Below are positions 1 through 11,224 of a DNA stretch of 64,000 nucleotides, piece after piece. The number at the start of each line of letters is the position of its first letter. Positions within the stretch are counted from its first letter, which is position 1. The position numbers and the translations under genes were made by a program. Below the pieces are notes generated by a model. That model saw only the letters and a list, made by a program, of their open reading frames with translations. It did not search any database and was not told the DNA's origin. This DNA comes from Malaya genurostris (lineage: Eukaryota > Arthropoda > Insecta > Diptera > Culicidae): the NCBI RefSeq assembly GCF_030247185.1, contig NC_080572.1, forward strand, positions 246,976,570-247,040,569, in the 5' to 3' direction.

Positions 1-445
1 TCTATTCAAAAGGTTTCTCTTCGATTTTTGAAAGAAACCAAGGGATTGTTGGTGTATTTACAAGTATAACATAGAGAATGAAACAGTTCTCTGATCGGTT
101 AGGCCATCCATTAGAAAACGAAGTGGGTTCACTATTATATGTATTTCCAGCACCGGAACCCGAGAACCGGTATAATCGAAGTCGGTTTGTACGGTCACCA
201 ACTAACCTGGCGTACAAACTCTACTAGCCTTTATTTAAACTTTTGAAGATTTTATACGATTTTGCCATCGTACTCTAAACGACGATTTAAATTTCTGTTG
301 GATCCGAAAATATGCAGTAATTTTTAGTAGGGCCATAAAACCATTAATTTGATCCTAAGATTGAGAATAACTGTTTTGAGTCCAGTTTAGAAAACTTTAT
401 ACGGTTTTTGTATCACCGGTTTAAGTGACACACATATGAGAAAGG
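1..445 (-). repeat. Dispersed repeat family A, partial copy
   Basis: This stretch resembles the copies near 7.0 kb and 58.7 kb (shared blocks around 'ctcttcgat', 'gatcggttaggccat', 'ggaaccggta' and 'tttaagtgac'). It ends at about 443 with the family's terminal 'gagaaaggcaaaa'. It runs off the left edge of the window and is shorter than the other copies, so it is truncated or internally deleted. No ORF of interest is present. Confidence 0.65.
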
Positions 446-1755
446 CAAAACATAGCTTCCTACACTACTTTTATAGAAACCTGTCTTATCTTTTCAATGA
501 ACTTGTCACCTTTTAAGATAAAATTATTCTAAATGATTTTGTCCAGTATTTGATCGAAACAAATGCGCTTAAGGAAATGTGTTGGCATTTATTAAATTTG
601 AAGGTATCTACTTCCGTATTCGAAAGCACAAGACTCGGAACTGAATGAGACTGCTGAACTTAGCATTATATTGAACAACTTTGTTTGTATGTTTCTGAGG
701 CAGAAAAACATACAATCCAACCGGTTCCGCTTGTAATACCATCTTCACGTGGGCTTAGCACAAACTTTCGCTCTACTCCATTCGATATCGATTGCATAAG
801 AGGCCCAATTAACAACAACAATTAACACTATTAAGTACACAAGCAAGCGTAAAACTTTACGAGCACCGGATTATTGAAAACGGAAATATTTGCAATTCAA
901 CACACGTTCTGCTCCGGGGTTCTACAATTTACACAATGAAACCATACGCTCCAACTTTCCCGAGTACCGGCAGAAGTTATGAAAACCACACACTTTCCAA
1001 GCAAGTACAATTTTCGCGTTTGAGAGGGAATGGTCTAAAATGTGCTGCGATGTTTAATAACCAACAGTGGCTCTATGTTCTAGCAAGCACTGCACGAACA
1101 GACCTGGTAAGCCTTCCCCTCTTCTCAAGCTAGAACAACAGAACAGCCCCTAAATGGATCCTTCGCCCAGATCGAACCCGTCCACCGATTTACATTTCCC
1201 AACTTTACAAACATGAATATTTCTGTTCACGTAGCTTTTGAAAGGTTTTCCAACAAAATTGAAAATATAAACAAGAAGAAACCACACCTACCTATATCGA
1301 CTTCAATGACATCCCTGTTCGGCTCTCCCCCACCTGGCAACCTGGCGTAATGATATTGAGCGGAATTAGATGGTGAAAGGATTTAGAATCAATTTAAATA
1401 TTAAACAGGGAACGGGTTCTCTCCGCGTGTTCGTTCCGTGGTTTCCGTTTGCTTCGTTCTCCAGTCAGGACTGCGAACGATTATTATGAAACTTTCGGCT
1501 ATGTTTCTGTTCCTGTAGCGAAAATGATCCGCCATCGGAGCCGATTAGCAAACATGTTTTATTCAAGTAGGGGATGACTACAGTAAGACACTAAAATTCG
1601 GTGAAGTGTGTAATATTTGAAAGTGTTACTGGTGGTTGAAAGGTGACGGAGCGAGACCGAAGTACCGCATGGTTTTCGTGATATTTAGACTTGGGATGCA
1701 AAGAACTCAGATTTTTTTCTGACGACTAGTTTTGTTAACCAAAATATTATATCAT
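446..1755. other. Intergenic, nothing recognised
   Basis: About 1.3 kb of AT-rich sequence with no recognisable domain, RNA gene or clear repeat. A 65-codon ORF at 936-1133 shows no family features and is treated as chance. This is the downstream side of the lectin gene on the minus strand. Confidence 0.5.
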
Positions 1756-2308
1756 TCAGCAAACTGGTCGCTCACAGCATCCCTTTCTTGGTTCACATAT
1801 CGCATATAAGCTCGTATCGCAGGGAGCATCATTCCATGTCCAATTGAATTTTTGCCCCACCCAATAGTACAAGTTCATGCAATGCTCACTGCCCCCGGAC
1901 GGTTGGCCCGAGTTCCATCTGGAAAAGGTCACCCGTGCTCCCGTATCTTGCCAAATGTGTATGTTCGATCTGGCTAGATCGCTAGCACCCAGCCAAATAC
2001 CTAGGAATCCACTTGTCCACAATCCCGTTTCTTGCGCTTCTTTAACCACGGCATCGTGCTTGTCTGCGGTATCGACGACGGCCAACCGCATTCCCAATCG
2101 GTTACAATACTCTACAGCTTCGAACCAATTGCTCTAGAATTTAGATCAGAATAGAATGTTTTTGTTTTTTCTTCTCTCTCTTTCAACTTAACAAACTTAC
2201 ACTGTATGGAGCAATGTGATATCCATTCTGAACAGCAGAGTTCAGCTGATTTACGCTGATAGAAAGTAGAATAGTAACTATCAGAGTGATTTCCGTAGTC
2301 GCAAACAT
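1756..2308 (-). CDS. Secreted C-type lectin, two exons
   Basis: Exon 1 is complement(2201..2308) and encodes 36 residues that form a hydrophobic signal peptide (LIVTILLSISV). Exon 2 is complement(1756..2133). The 67-bp intron has a GTAAGT donor and a TTCTAG acceptor and joins in phase 0, giving 161 residues, the usual size for a small insect C-type lectin. The C-type lectin fold is shown by NWFEAVEYC at the start of the domain, IWLGASDL (a WIGL variant), SGQPSGG in the position of the sugar-specificity loop, WTWNDAPC (the WND calcium motif) and a closing AICE. The loop reads QPS instead of canonical EPN or QPD, so sugar specificity cannot be predicted. The C-terminal tail is cysteine-rich (GCCERPVC), suggesting an extra disulphide or dimer contact. 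In insects such proteins act in haemolymph, gut or saliva as pattern recognition or agglutination factors; which applies here is unknown. Confidence 0.9.
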
Positions 2309-2349
2309 CTTGGAATGTTTTGACCGTACAGTGATTTCGGTAGCAAGCA

Positions 2350-2356
2350 TTATATA
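2350..2356 (-). promoter_or_regulatory. TATA box of the C-type lectin gene
   Basis: On the minus strand the sequence reads TATATAA, about 42-48 bp upstream of the lectin ATG. An initiator-like TCACTG follows on the minus strand (plus positions about 2329-2334), a little closer than ideal. A TATA-type promoter with a very short 5' UTR fits inducible, secreted-protein genes. The exact start site is not resolved. Confidence 0.5.
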
Positions 2357-3510
2357 GTCTCTGTCCCGGAGTAGCGAAAGCGTAACGTAAAAAATAATAT
2401 TTATTGCTGAATCTTTTCTGAGAAAACTGACCTAATCTGTTCCAAGAAAACTAACACTTATTTATTGCTCTTATCTTTTGCACGACATCAGTAACTTGAT
2501 ATCTCGATTGCTTGGGGCAACGATTGCGTACAATTACAAAAACTTGTTCAAAGAATGTGAGTGTTTACTGAAAACAATGTTCTTTTCGTTTTTTTTTTTG
2601 TATATTTGTCTTTCATTTCATAACCGAATCTTGGCGCTGTGAAAAATATTGGATTAAGTGCACCGTTTCCGTTTATCATGGGACCAAAACGTAAAATTAT
2701 TTGAAATTCAGACTCAGTTTCAAACTCTCGGCGATTACTGCTATGATTAAAACAGTCGTCCTAACCATAACGCTATCCCGCACGACACACAGTGGTCCAA
2801 AACTGGAAAAAGACGGTCATAAGTCTGTACTTGACTTTCACTGATTTTTAAGAGCTAACGTGTCTTCGAAGAAGTTTTACAAGATTATATTACGCTTCTT
2901 TTGAAAGTGGCGCCTTATGGAAAAAAAAACATTAGAAATATTTTTGATGAAGATATAAATAATGTAAAATAAATATTTTTTAAGATATATTCACTTAATT
3001 TCAAAAACAGTTTTTTTATTTATCTACGTAGAATCTACCTCTATTACCTAAGTATCTACTACAAAGTGCGCGTAAACACGCATAAACAAGCTCATGCTTG
3101 CACGCGCAACTTAATCAAATCGTTGTGATTTTTATTTTGTTTACTTTTTGACAATTAACAAGATTAGAAAAAGTCTACGTGGAACTCGATGCAACTTTTA
3201 AGGCCTTTTCAATGTTAATTTTAAATATTGAAAATCCGAAAAATTATCAAAAGTTCAACACATACTGAAAAAAATGGAAAAATCCAAACAAAATATGAAA
3301 AAGTATTGTAAAAGTACAAACCTTTACGAAGAGATTTCATTTTTAAAGTGTAAATAAATTGAGTTATCGCGAAGCAACACGTTTTTCAAGACGGTATGTT
3401 GATCGTGCGACGCTCACTTAGAGAAGTGCGAAGCAGCTCATAGCGGTGAGCAACTCCGAACCGATCAGCTCACTAATGGGAATTGATTCAATGTATCAGT
3501 TCATCAGCTC
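2357..3510. other. Intergenic, no gene
   Basis: AT-rich sequence upstream of the lectin gene. From about 3400 there is a repeat rich in 'agctcac' and 'gtgag' blocks, which resumes at about 5410-5560 on the far side of the 3532-5142 insertion. No coding region is supported. Confidence 0.45.
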
Positions 3511-3531
3511 ATTAAGATTGAACTGAAGGTT

Positions 3532-3760
3532 GGTCGTCAAATGGTGAGATAACTAAGTCCTCACAAGTCCCTATCTCATGCCTCCCCGAGCGTCTATGAT
3601 GACATTTGGTCAATAGAACGGCGTCGACTGGGTGCTATCGCCTTCTGCGTTAGTAGCAGAATGAGAGGGTGCGAAATGGCTTGTAGGTTGAAGCCCATCC
3701 TAAAGTGCAGTGTTTATCATAGTATATTACAACATATAATTGTGTTGTTTATTACATCAT

Positions 3761-3847
<87 letters not shown>

Positions 3848-5142
3848 GAAGAGCGTAACTTACACTGCGACATTACCTGTTATATTGTATCATAGCATAT
3901 TATTTCATATATTATCGTCTTACACTATTTTATGTTATTAAATACTATGTTGTATGGTATTATACTGCATTGCATTATATCATATTATATTGTATTATAT
4001 TATATTATATTTTATGATATTATGTTATATTATATTTCTATTATGTTATGTTATATTGTATCGCATTATGTTGTATTATATTATATTATATTGTAGGGTT
4101 TATTATGAGTAGTACTACGTACCTCTGCGCAAAATAAAATTTGTTTTCCTTATAAGTTATCATTTTTAAAGTAACTTTCAACTGAATATCAAGGTCGTCA
4201 CAAGGTGAGCTTGGTCCTCACTGGTTCCTGTTTCATGCCTACCCGTGTGTCTGTGGTGACAAAAGGTCGATGGAATGCGTTGATGGCAAAATGAGAGGAT
4301 GAGAAATGACATATAAATTCAAGTAATATAATGTCATAGCATATCGCAACATATCATTTTATTTATTCTATTATTTATTATATAACTCATTTTACTATAT
4401 TATATTGTTTTTTATTGTTATTTTCATTATTATATTGATTGTTATTATTATTAATTTGTCATCAATATATGTCATAACATATATTATTTTTATAGATGTG
4501 GATATTATTATTGTTATTAGAAGAGAAATGTTCTACTTCCTGCAGTATTGCGAAGATAGAAGAGCATAACTAACTCTCTACATTAACTGTTATTTTATAT
4601 CATGTTTTATAATATATTATATTATATAGTATGACATTGTATTATATTATTTTGTAATCTATTATATCATTTTATGTTATATTAATTTCATTACACTATG
4701 TTTCATTGTATTTATCAATATAAAACATTTTGCACGGGGGCGTAAAGGGGAGGGAGCATCAGGGCATCGGACGAATTGATGACTGGACGAGGGATTGTGG
4801 ATAGCCAGCCCAAGTCACTCGAAGGAAACTTGTTTCCTTCTGAAGGTTTGACATGAGTCTGACGCGCCCTTCTCAAACAAACCATCAGGCGGGTTCAAGC
4901 ATGTATAGCGATATGCTTCATCCATGCACTGGATATTATGGTTGGAAGAGCATCTTTTATTCCCGCGGAATACGAGTAAGTGACTATACTTACGTATCCG
5001 CCCAACCCTTTTTGTTCGCTTTTCGGTAACAGCTATAGTAAGAAGGTGAATGGATGAGTCATATCGGGGCTACTGTAAGTCTACCCGCATCCACTGGCAA
5101 GTCCTTGAACTGATGGTGGCTTCACTTCACATCACACATCAC
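3532..5142. mobile_element. 1.6-kb insertion with 21-bp flanking duplications
   Basis: The 21 bases at 3511-3531 recur at 5143-5163 with one mismatch (core attaagattgaact). The flanking 'agctcac' repeat is split between the two sides. The interior holds two diverged direct copies of about 600 bp (starting near 3540 and 4190; both contain 'catgcct...cccg', a 'tggtgac/gatgac' block and 'gagagg(g/a)tg'), each followed by ATT/TTATA-rich sequence, then a less AT-rich segment at 4720-5140. The right end is a CACAT-type short repeat (ttcacatcacacatcacat), which resembles the simple-repeat 3' tails of some non-LTR elements. No reverse transcriptase ORF is visible, so the class is undecided. Confidence 0.5.
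3763..3846. repeat. (ATT)28 microsatellite
   Basis: An uninterrupted run of ATT triplets, 84 bp long, inside the 3532-5142 insertion. Its perfection suggests recent expansion and likely length polymorphism. The poly-isoleucine ORF spanning it is an artefact. Confidence 0.95.
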
Positions 5143-5588
5143 ATTAAGATTGAACTAAAGGTTTGTTTCGAGCACCCTGTCTGTGCAAAATCTGTGCACG
5201 TTTCCCCGTTTCCGTAATAGCTGATCGGAATCATTTTGGTAAGCAAAAAAAAGTCTCACTATTTCCTACCGCTCTGTAAGTTTTGGTACTAAACTGTGAT
5301 CAATTTCAAAAATCTGTGATCGATTTCAGAATCTGTGAAAATCTGTACCATTTTTTAAATCTGTGCAAAAGGTTGAAAATCTGTGAAACACAGATTAATC
5401 TGTGAACCTGGCATCCCTGCTTACCAGTGCGGTGATCTGGTGAGCTGCGGTTCTTTTGAAAAGAGCTGTGAGCTATCAGCTCACTTTAAAGATTCGATTC
5501 ACTGGAATAGCTGAGGAGCGAGTTGCCCATCTCTACGCTCACTGCAAAAGTGAGTTACAGAAATGGCCATAGTGAAAATGAGTCACAC

Positions 5589-5648
5589 TGCCCTTGGTAC
5601 CTTAGAGCTTAAGCAGTGTGCCTTAAAAATTATATTATTGAATAAAAT
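5589..5648 (+). mobile_element. 60-bp 3'-end stub of the I-like LINE
   Basis: The 60 bp contain 'cttagagcttaagcag' followed by 'tgtgccttaaaa' and end in 'attgaataaaa'. They match the last ~63 bp of the complete LINE ending at 46728. The stub is flanked by an exact 12-bp target duplication, AATGAGTCACAC, at 5577-5588 and 5649-5660. It is a severely 5'-truncated retrotransposition product of the same or a sister family. Confidence 0.85.
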
Positions 5649-5699
5649 AATGAGTCACACGAATAGTACTCATCATATTCTCATTGGAAAATAAATTGG

Positions 5700-6290
5700 A
5701 TTATGAATATATTTTCCTATAGGTATTGTAAAAGTTTGCTGCAATAAGTTGCATATTTCACTTCGGCACAAGGTTTCCTAAGTAAAAATAGGTAAAATGA
5801 TGTATCACTTTTCCAGAAAAGAATAAACCTATGCATTACGTTCTACAAAATAATGGGATTTTATATTTTCTACAATTATTCCAAACAAAATATGTATAAA
5901 AAATAACTTGAAACAAGTTAAGATTAGAAAACTAGTTTTAAGGGGGTTGTCATAATTCAATATCTAAAACAAACTTTAAAAAGGCCTAAAAAAAGTTCCA
6001 TCGAGTTCCACTTAGATATTTTTTTGGGCATATCTTTTCCTATAAATTTTATAAAAATCAGCTGCATAAAGTTGCATATTTCGCTTCGGTGTAAGGTTTT
6101 ATCATAGGTAAAAAAAAGCTAAAATGTTGTATAACTTTGCCAGGAAACAACAAACATATGCACTACCTTCAACAAAAATATGGGATTTTTTTTTTCTTCA
6201 ATTATTCCAAACAAAGTATGCATAAAAAATAACTCGAAACAAGTTATGAATGAAAAACTGATTTTAAGGGGGTTTCCATAAAAACGCTAT
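5700..6290. repeat. Tandem duplication, ~327-bp unit, two diverged copies
   Basis: Blocks such as 'aagttgcatattt', 'caattattccaaacaaa', 'aaaaaataact(t/c)gaaacaagtta' and 'ttttaagggggt' occur in the same order twice, offset by about 326-328 bp (for example near 5881 and 6209). The copies differ by many substitutions, so the duplication is old. It is non-coding. Confidence 0.75.
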
Positions 6291-7692
6291 GTATATCCGA
6301 AACGGTGCGACCTAGACTTTTGGTATATTTGACAAAGTAAATTATTTTCAATAGTTCTAAAATTTTGTAGAAGAAAAAAAATTTCTATCTCTTCAGAAAA
6401 AAAGTTATGGTTATATTTTTTGTCAAAGTAGGCCATGGACAATTTAGGAAAGAATCAAATTACGCGGTATATGTTTGTAAATAATTTCTTAAAAGCAACT
6501 ATATACATTAAAAGAACGGTTTGGCAGCTACTGATTTATGTCCACGTTTTTATTGATTCGAGCCATCGTGCGACATCTTGGCTACCTATTAGGGTACCAA
6601 GTGGCTAACAGGACCGATTCGGTGACGGCTGTCAAAAGCAAAATGACATAAAACATTCGCCCGTCTTCTAGTAAGCAGCATATATAATAACGCACATTTC
6701 CACCCACGATTCTGGTCACTTTAACTGTCAGCAGAATTGATACCGAACATTTGCAGTTCGGAATGAATTCCGAATCAAATCCGAGTGAGTGAAAAATTTT
6801 CATTCAGAATTCCTTGTGGAATTTAGTACGAAATCCGAATGGTTCTTATTACCGGTATCGCTATACGATGAAAACCTAGTGAAGTGAATGTAGGTCTTCA
6901 GTACGGTAGTTGCATCATAAAAGCCCTTCTTAATCCACCTAGTGGTGTAATGATACCTTTCTCATATCTCACATATTCTCAAATATAAATGTGTGCTATT
7001 CTTCAAAACAATTTTATTTGATTCTTGAGAAACTAAAAGGTTTGTCCATACACTAGTATAACCTATAGAGTGAAACAGTACTCAGGTCGATTAGGCCATC
7101 TCTGAGGAAACGAAAAGAGGTACTTCCGAAACCGGGATCTGGGAACCGGTATGATCGAAGTTGGCTCGAGAAAAATGACTAGGATCCATTTTTGAGTCAA
7201 TGGCTACAATCTTCGGTCATTCATCAAAAACCCAAGAACCAACAAGAAAACCAAATTAATGTTTGGCCGTCTACTGACAATGACTACCGATTGGAATAGT
7301 TTTTAGGCAAGTTTAAAAATTATTTTACTTTTTATTTCCGGTGCTTTCGGAATCAGAAAACCAGAACAAGCATAGCCGGAATCGGGTTGACTATCGATTG
7401 AAATAGTTTCGAGGCAAGCTAAGAATTTTTTTCATGTATTTTGTTTCGCCGCTTCAAGTGACGGTATCCAATTTTTAACACTCTTCACCATAGGTATATA
7501 TCCGGAACCGGAAGTCGTATCCGGATGAAATTTGACTGTTTTGTATGGAATCATGATACCTTTTATTTGAATCTAAGTTTGTTGAAATCGGTCACGCCAT
7601 CTCTGAGAAAAGCGAGGAAGTAATTTTGTATAGGTAAGTTCATGAAAATCGGTTCAGCCATCTCCGAGAAAAGTGAGTGGAAAAAATGTTAT

Positions 7693-7722
7693 CACACACA
7701 CACACGCGCCCACACACACGCG

Positions 7723-7784
<62 letters not shown>
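7693..7784. repeat. (CA)n microsatellite
   Basis: About 92 bp of CA repeats with CGCGCC interruptions in the first third. It sits at the position where other family A copies also have short CA/TG runs (for example about 9902-9920), so it is an expansion of an element-internal repeat. Confidence 0.95.
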
Positions 7785-7785
<1 letters not shown>

Positions 7786-8316
7786 TTTGCGTACTCGACG
7801 AACTGAGTCCAAGAGAATATAAATTGTAAGACACTGAGAGCTTCAATTGGAATCATGATTTGTGAAATCGGTCAAACCGTTGCTGAGAAATCGAAGTGAG
7901 TTCCGTTTTTGGAACTTTTCTTCACTATTACCGGTACGTTTGGAAGCGGAAACCGGGTATCAGTAGTCCCAAAGTAGATTTATACATCCACTAACTGACA
8001 AGGTCAGCCAACTAGAATTTCAGTAAATTTTATAAAAATGTGCACCTCGTTTCGCCATCGCTTGTGGAAAAAAAATTCTTGAAATTGATATATTTACTAA
8101 CCGCGCTGTAATACCTAACCGGAAGTCGGATCTGAATCAACTATTCGGGGACTTTTTGAAGAATTCAAAGACCTTTCATTCACATTTTAGTTTGTAAAAA
8201 TCGGCTTAGAAATTTCCGAGAAAATTGAATGCACATTTTCTCATAGATTTACACATATTACCTTGTAATTCCGGAACCGGAAGTCGGATAGAGATAAAAT
8301 TCAATAGTGATCTATG

Positions 8317-8515
8317 CAGTGTCGTATCTAGAGGGGGCGAAGGGGGAAACGTTTTTAGGGGAACGGCAAATCAATCCTTGGAACCTTTTGTTTTTACTCG
8401 CCCAAGCATCTTTCCGGAGATGGAGTTCAGCTGTCCCAAAACCAACGATGGGAGCGATAAAATCTCTTATTTTGCTGATTTGCCCCGGTCGCCAAATTTC
8501 CTCGGTACGCCACTT
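8317..8515. mobile_element. hAT-type MITE, 199 bp, in family A
   Basis: The ends are CAGTGTCGTA on the left and TACGCCACTT on the right (inverted: AAGTGGCGTA), a short imperfect inverted repeat of the CAGTGGCGTA type. An exact 8-bp duplication, GATCTATG, flanks it at 8309-8316 and 8516-8523. The 8-bp duplication and CA(G)-type ends fit the hAT superfamily. It has no ORF. Removing it restores the family A module 'tgatctatgggaccataa'. Confidence 0.85.
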
Positions 8516-9870
8516 GATCTATGGGACCATAAGACTTTTCATTTGAAACTGAGTTTGTTAAAATCGGTCACGCCATCTCTGAGAAAAGTGAATGACTATT
8601 TTTTTTTCGGTGCATTTCACCTTGTAATTCCGAAACGGGGAGTTTTATGAGACCATAAAACCTTTCATTTGAATCTGAGTACGTGAAGATTGGTTCGACC
8701 ATCTCTGAGAAAATCGAGTGATTTTATTTGTCGCATACACACATATACACACATACAATTGCTCAGTGCGTCGAATGGTATAAGACTTTCGGCTCTCCGG
8801 GCCTCGATTCACTTTCTATATTAGAAATATATTAGTTTTCACTTTCTATATTAGAAAGGCAAAAATGGACTTTTTTCGGATGGTGATAATTGATTTAGTA
8901 AAAACGTCCCATGGAAGGTTAATTATTTAAGCGCCATTCCGGCAGTTAACCGGAACACTAGCCAGGGCGGACGAAAACATGCGTTTTAGACTTTCATATT
9001 TCCCTCTCACTGAAAGCCTATATAAAAATTTCCAACGCTGATGCATATTTACGGCTTTCTGCTCTCTCGAATCTACTTCTTAGAACTTACGTATTTTGGA
9101 TTATTTCTTTAGCAAACTACAGAAAATTCAATTATATTCAATTAATTTTTTAATGCCAAAATAAAGAAAAATCATAAATATGCAATCTAATTGACACCAA
9201 TATCTTCTTTTTGATATACTGCATTCATTTCTTAGAAATTGACATCATGAAAAACTTGAATCACTGATGCTGAAGAATATTCGAAGTACAAAACGATATT
9301 CAAACTTCTCTGATTGTTTTGAACGAACGATAGCATATAGCCCAAAACATTTACATAGTGAAGAGTAAGGCATTCTTAATGCCAAAAACGTGCACTAAGA
9401 TGAAATCGTCTTCCAAAGCTGGACCGGATGATATTGTTTCGTTAGTATTTTGAAAAAGTGCTCAAAGACTATTCTAATTCAACTGTCGATGTGATGTGAT
9501 GTGTACCAAAATGGCTTAACCAATATTCCAATTTTCATTGCTTTTAATAATATTCCAATGTTCATTCGGATCAAACCTCTGGTTCCGGAGGTAGAGTGCT
9601 TAGTGTTGAAATGTAAATTTCAATAATAGTGAATTTCTCTTGTTTTCAGATCATGAGTGTCGTAGAGAATCGTAAAAAAATTGTAGTGTATAGTTGAATT
9701 AACCGAATGTTACTACGCCGTTAATCAGCTTCCGGTTCCGGACGTACCTATAATAGAAATAAAATGTGATAAAAAGGAGCTCACTTCACTTTCTCACATA
9801 TGACTGAATAGATTTTCACTAACTTGAATTCAAATGTTGTATACCAATGTAGTAGCATTATGCAACTTTT

Positions 9871-10692
9871 TACGACTTTTTAACCGAGGCCCGGAGCAAA
9901 TGTCTGTGTGTGTGTGTGTAAGTGTGTATGTATGTAACAAAAATATGCACTGATAATTGGAAAATTACCAATCTCATGAGTAGTTTTTCACAAACAATGG
10001 TCAAAAACTGGTACAAATTTCATAGAACTGTCTGATAAATTATTCTAGTTTTCAGATCTTGTTAATTTATGTTATTAATGTTAAATACAAACTTAATTCG
10101 GCACTACTGGTCTCCCCTTTTCCTGTTCCGGAAGAATCGAAATTGGTGAAGGAAAACTCCAAAAATAGAACTCACTTCGATTTCTCTGCGATCACGATTT
10201 GAATTGAAGCTCAGATTATCTTTAAAAATACTGTGTAATTTCATCCGGATCCGACTTCCGGTTCCGCAGTTACAGGGCGATGAGTGTCAAAGTTTTCAAA
10301 TCGCCATATAGATTGACAATATGTACAACACCGGAAGACGCAGAAAACACAAAACAAACGATGAGTGCTTTGTTCTATTTCTATTTCGTACACGCTATGA
10401 AGGAATCGAAAGGTTACGGATGTCTGCTAATGGTGTGTGATATTGGAAAAAGACGGTGTTGTGGTTGATAAAAATTTTAGCTATTCTATGATAAGTGCGA
10501 TTGAAAGAATAAACGAATGCCATTGAATTCAAATGTATTTGAAAACATATGCATTTTTCACAGCCAATAGTGCAGTAATACCGTATCGGTGGTGTAATGA
10601 TGTCAATAATAATAATAAAAGAAATAATCCTACTACATGTTTTATGCTGCTGATTCATGCTGTTTAGTTTGACTTACATATGCAGAAGTAAC
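9871..10692 (+). repeat. Repeat family A copy, plus orientation
   Basis: Starts with 'ttttaaccgaggcccggag', followed by a short TG run, then the modules 'gatttctctgcgatc', 'gaattgaagctcagattatc' and 'catccggatccgacttccggttccg', and ends with 'cctactacatgttttatgctgc...cttacatatgcagaagtaac'. The last ~490 bp are closely similar to 37220-37830. A 62-codon ORF at 10280-10468 lies inside the repeat and is not a gene. Confidence 0.7.
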
Positions 10693-10697
10693 TTAGT

Positions 10698-11020
10698 CCT
10701 ATTTTTTTCTTTTTTTAGTTGAAAAAAGAAGTCTAAAGGGCTTAAATAAATCTTGGAAAAGTTTCAGAGTGGAAAGATTAATACTTTCGGAGTTGCTAAC
10801 AATAAACTGTAGAAGTTAGGATTCGATCAGTGGCGCGACAGGTGTCGACAAGTTAAGTCCGTATCCGAGCGAGTTGCGCTGCGGTACGCTCCGCTCAAGC
10901 GGGTCGTTATTGAAAAAACCACTGCTCCGAAAGTATTAATCTTTCCACTCTGAAACTTTGCCAAGATTCAGTTAAGCCCCTAAGGCTTCTTTTTTCAACT
11001 AAAAAAATAAAAAAAATAGG
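10698..11020. mobile_element. Palindromic MITE with ~100-bp inverted ends
   Basis: The left arm (10698-10797) and right arm (about 10920-11020) are inverted copies. Shared blocks include 'agttgaaaaaagaag', 'aagtttcagagtggaaag' and 'attaatactttcggag'. The central ~120 bp are more GC-rich and unique here. It has no ORF. Ends read CCTATTTTTTT and AAAAAATAGG. No convincing target duplication was seen. Confidence 0.75.
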
Positions 11021-11052
11021 CCCAAGTTTGAAATTTTTTTTATCTGATTATT

Positions 11053-11212
11053 TTTTTTTTTTTTTTTTTTTAATTATAGAGGCTTTAACATCTTAGGTCA
11101 TTCGCCTCTTCGGACCAGAAAATCTTTCTGACCCTATGTGCGGGGTTGGGAATCGAACCCAGGCGGGCTGCGTGAAAGGCATCGACTATCCCATCACGCT
11201 ATACCCGTCCCC
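11053..11212 (-). mobile_element. tRNA-derived SINE with pol III promoter and poly(A)
   Basis: On the minus strand the element starts GGGGACGGGTATAGCG and ends in a ~20-nt poly(A) (T tract at 11051-11071). An A box, TAGCGTGATGGG, lies at 11190-11201 and a perfect B box, GGTTCGATTCC, at 11149-11159. These are internal RNA polymerase III promoter elements of tRNA ancestry. Flanking 12-bp duplications tatctg(a/t)ttatt at 11041-11052 and 11213-11224 differ by one base. The length (~160 bp) and tail fit a LINE-mobilised SINE. A truncated relative lies at 37137-37228. Confidence 0.88.
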
Positions 11213-11224
11213 TATCTGTTTATT

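Larger units (their letters stand above)
6925..8875 (-). repeat. Repeat family A, long copy
   Basis: It begins with the family terminus 'ccacctagtggtgtaatgat' and 'cctttctcat' and ends near 8870 with 'tagaaaggcaaaa'. Inside, a ~150-160-bp module repeats imperfectly: 'ccggaaccggaagtcg', then 'gaccataa(a/g)acctttcattTGAAtct', then 'tcggt(t/c)(c/a)(c/g)gccatctctgagaaaa'. It is interrupted by a (CA)n tract and by the hAT-type MITE at 8317-8515. Short ORFs inside are not protein-like. The family occurs at least six times in this window, on both strands. Confidence 0.75.

Noticed and set aside
3661..3858. 65-codon ORF encoding poly-isoleucine
   Set aside because: It is a translation of the (ATT)n microsatellite; the same applies to 37589-37792 and 37650-37874 in the AAT array.
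7640..7846. Cys-Val-rich ORF on the minus strand
   Set aside because: It is a translation of the (CA)n repeat inside family A, not a cysteine-rich peptide gene.
8225..8650. 141-codon ORF
   Set aside because: It runs through family A repeat and an inserted MITE with a clear target duplication; there is no domain and no conservation between family copies.
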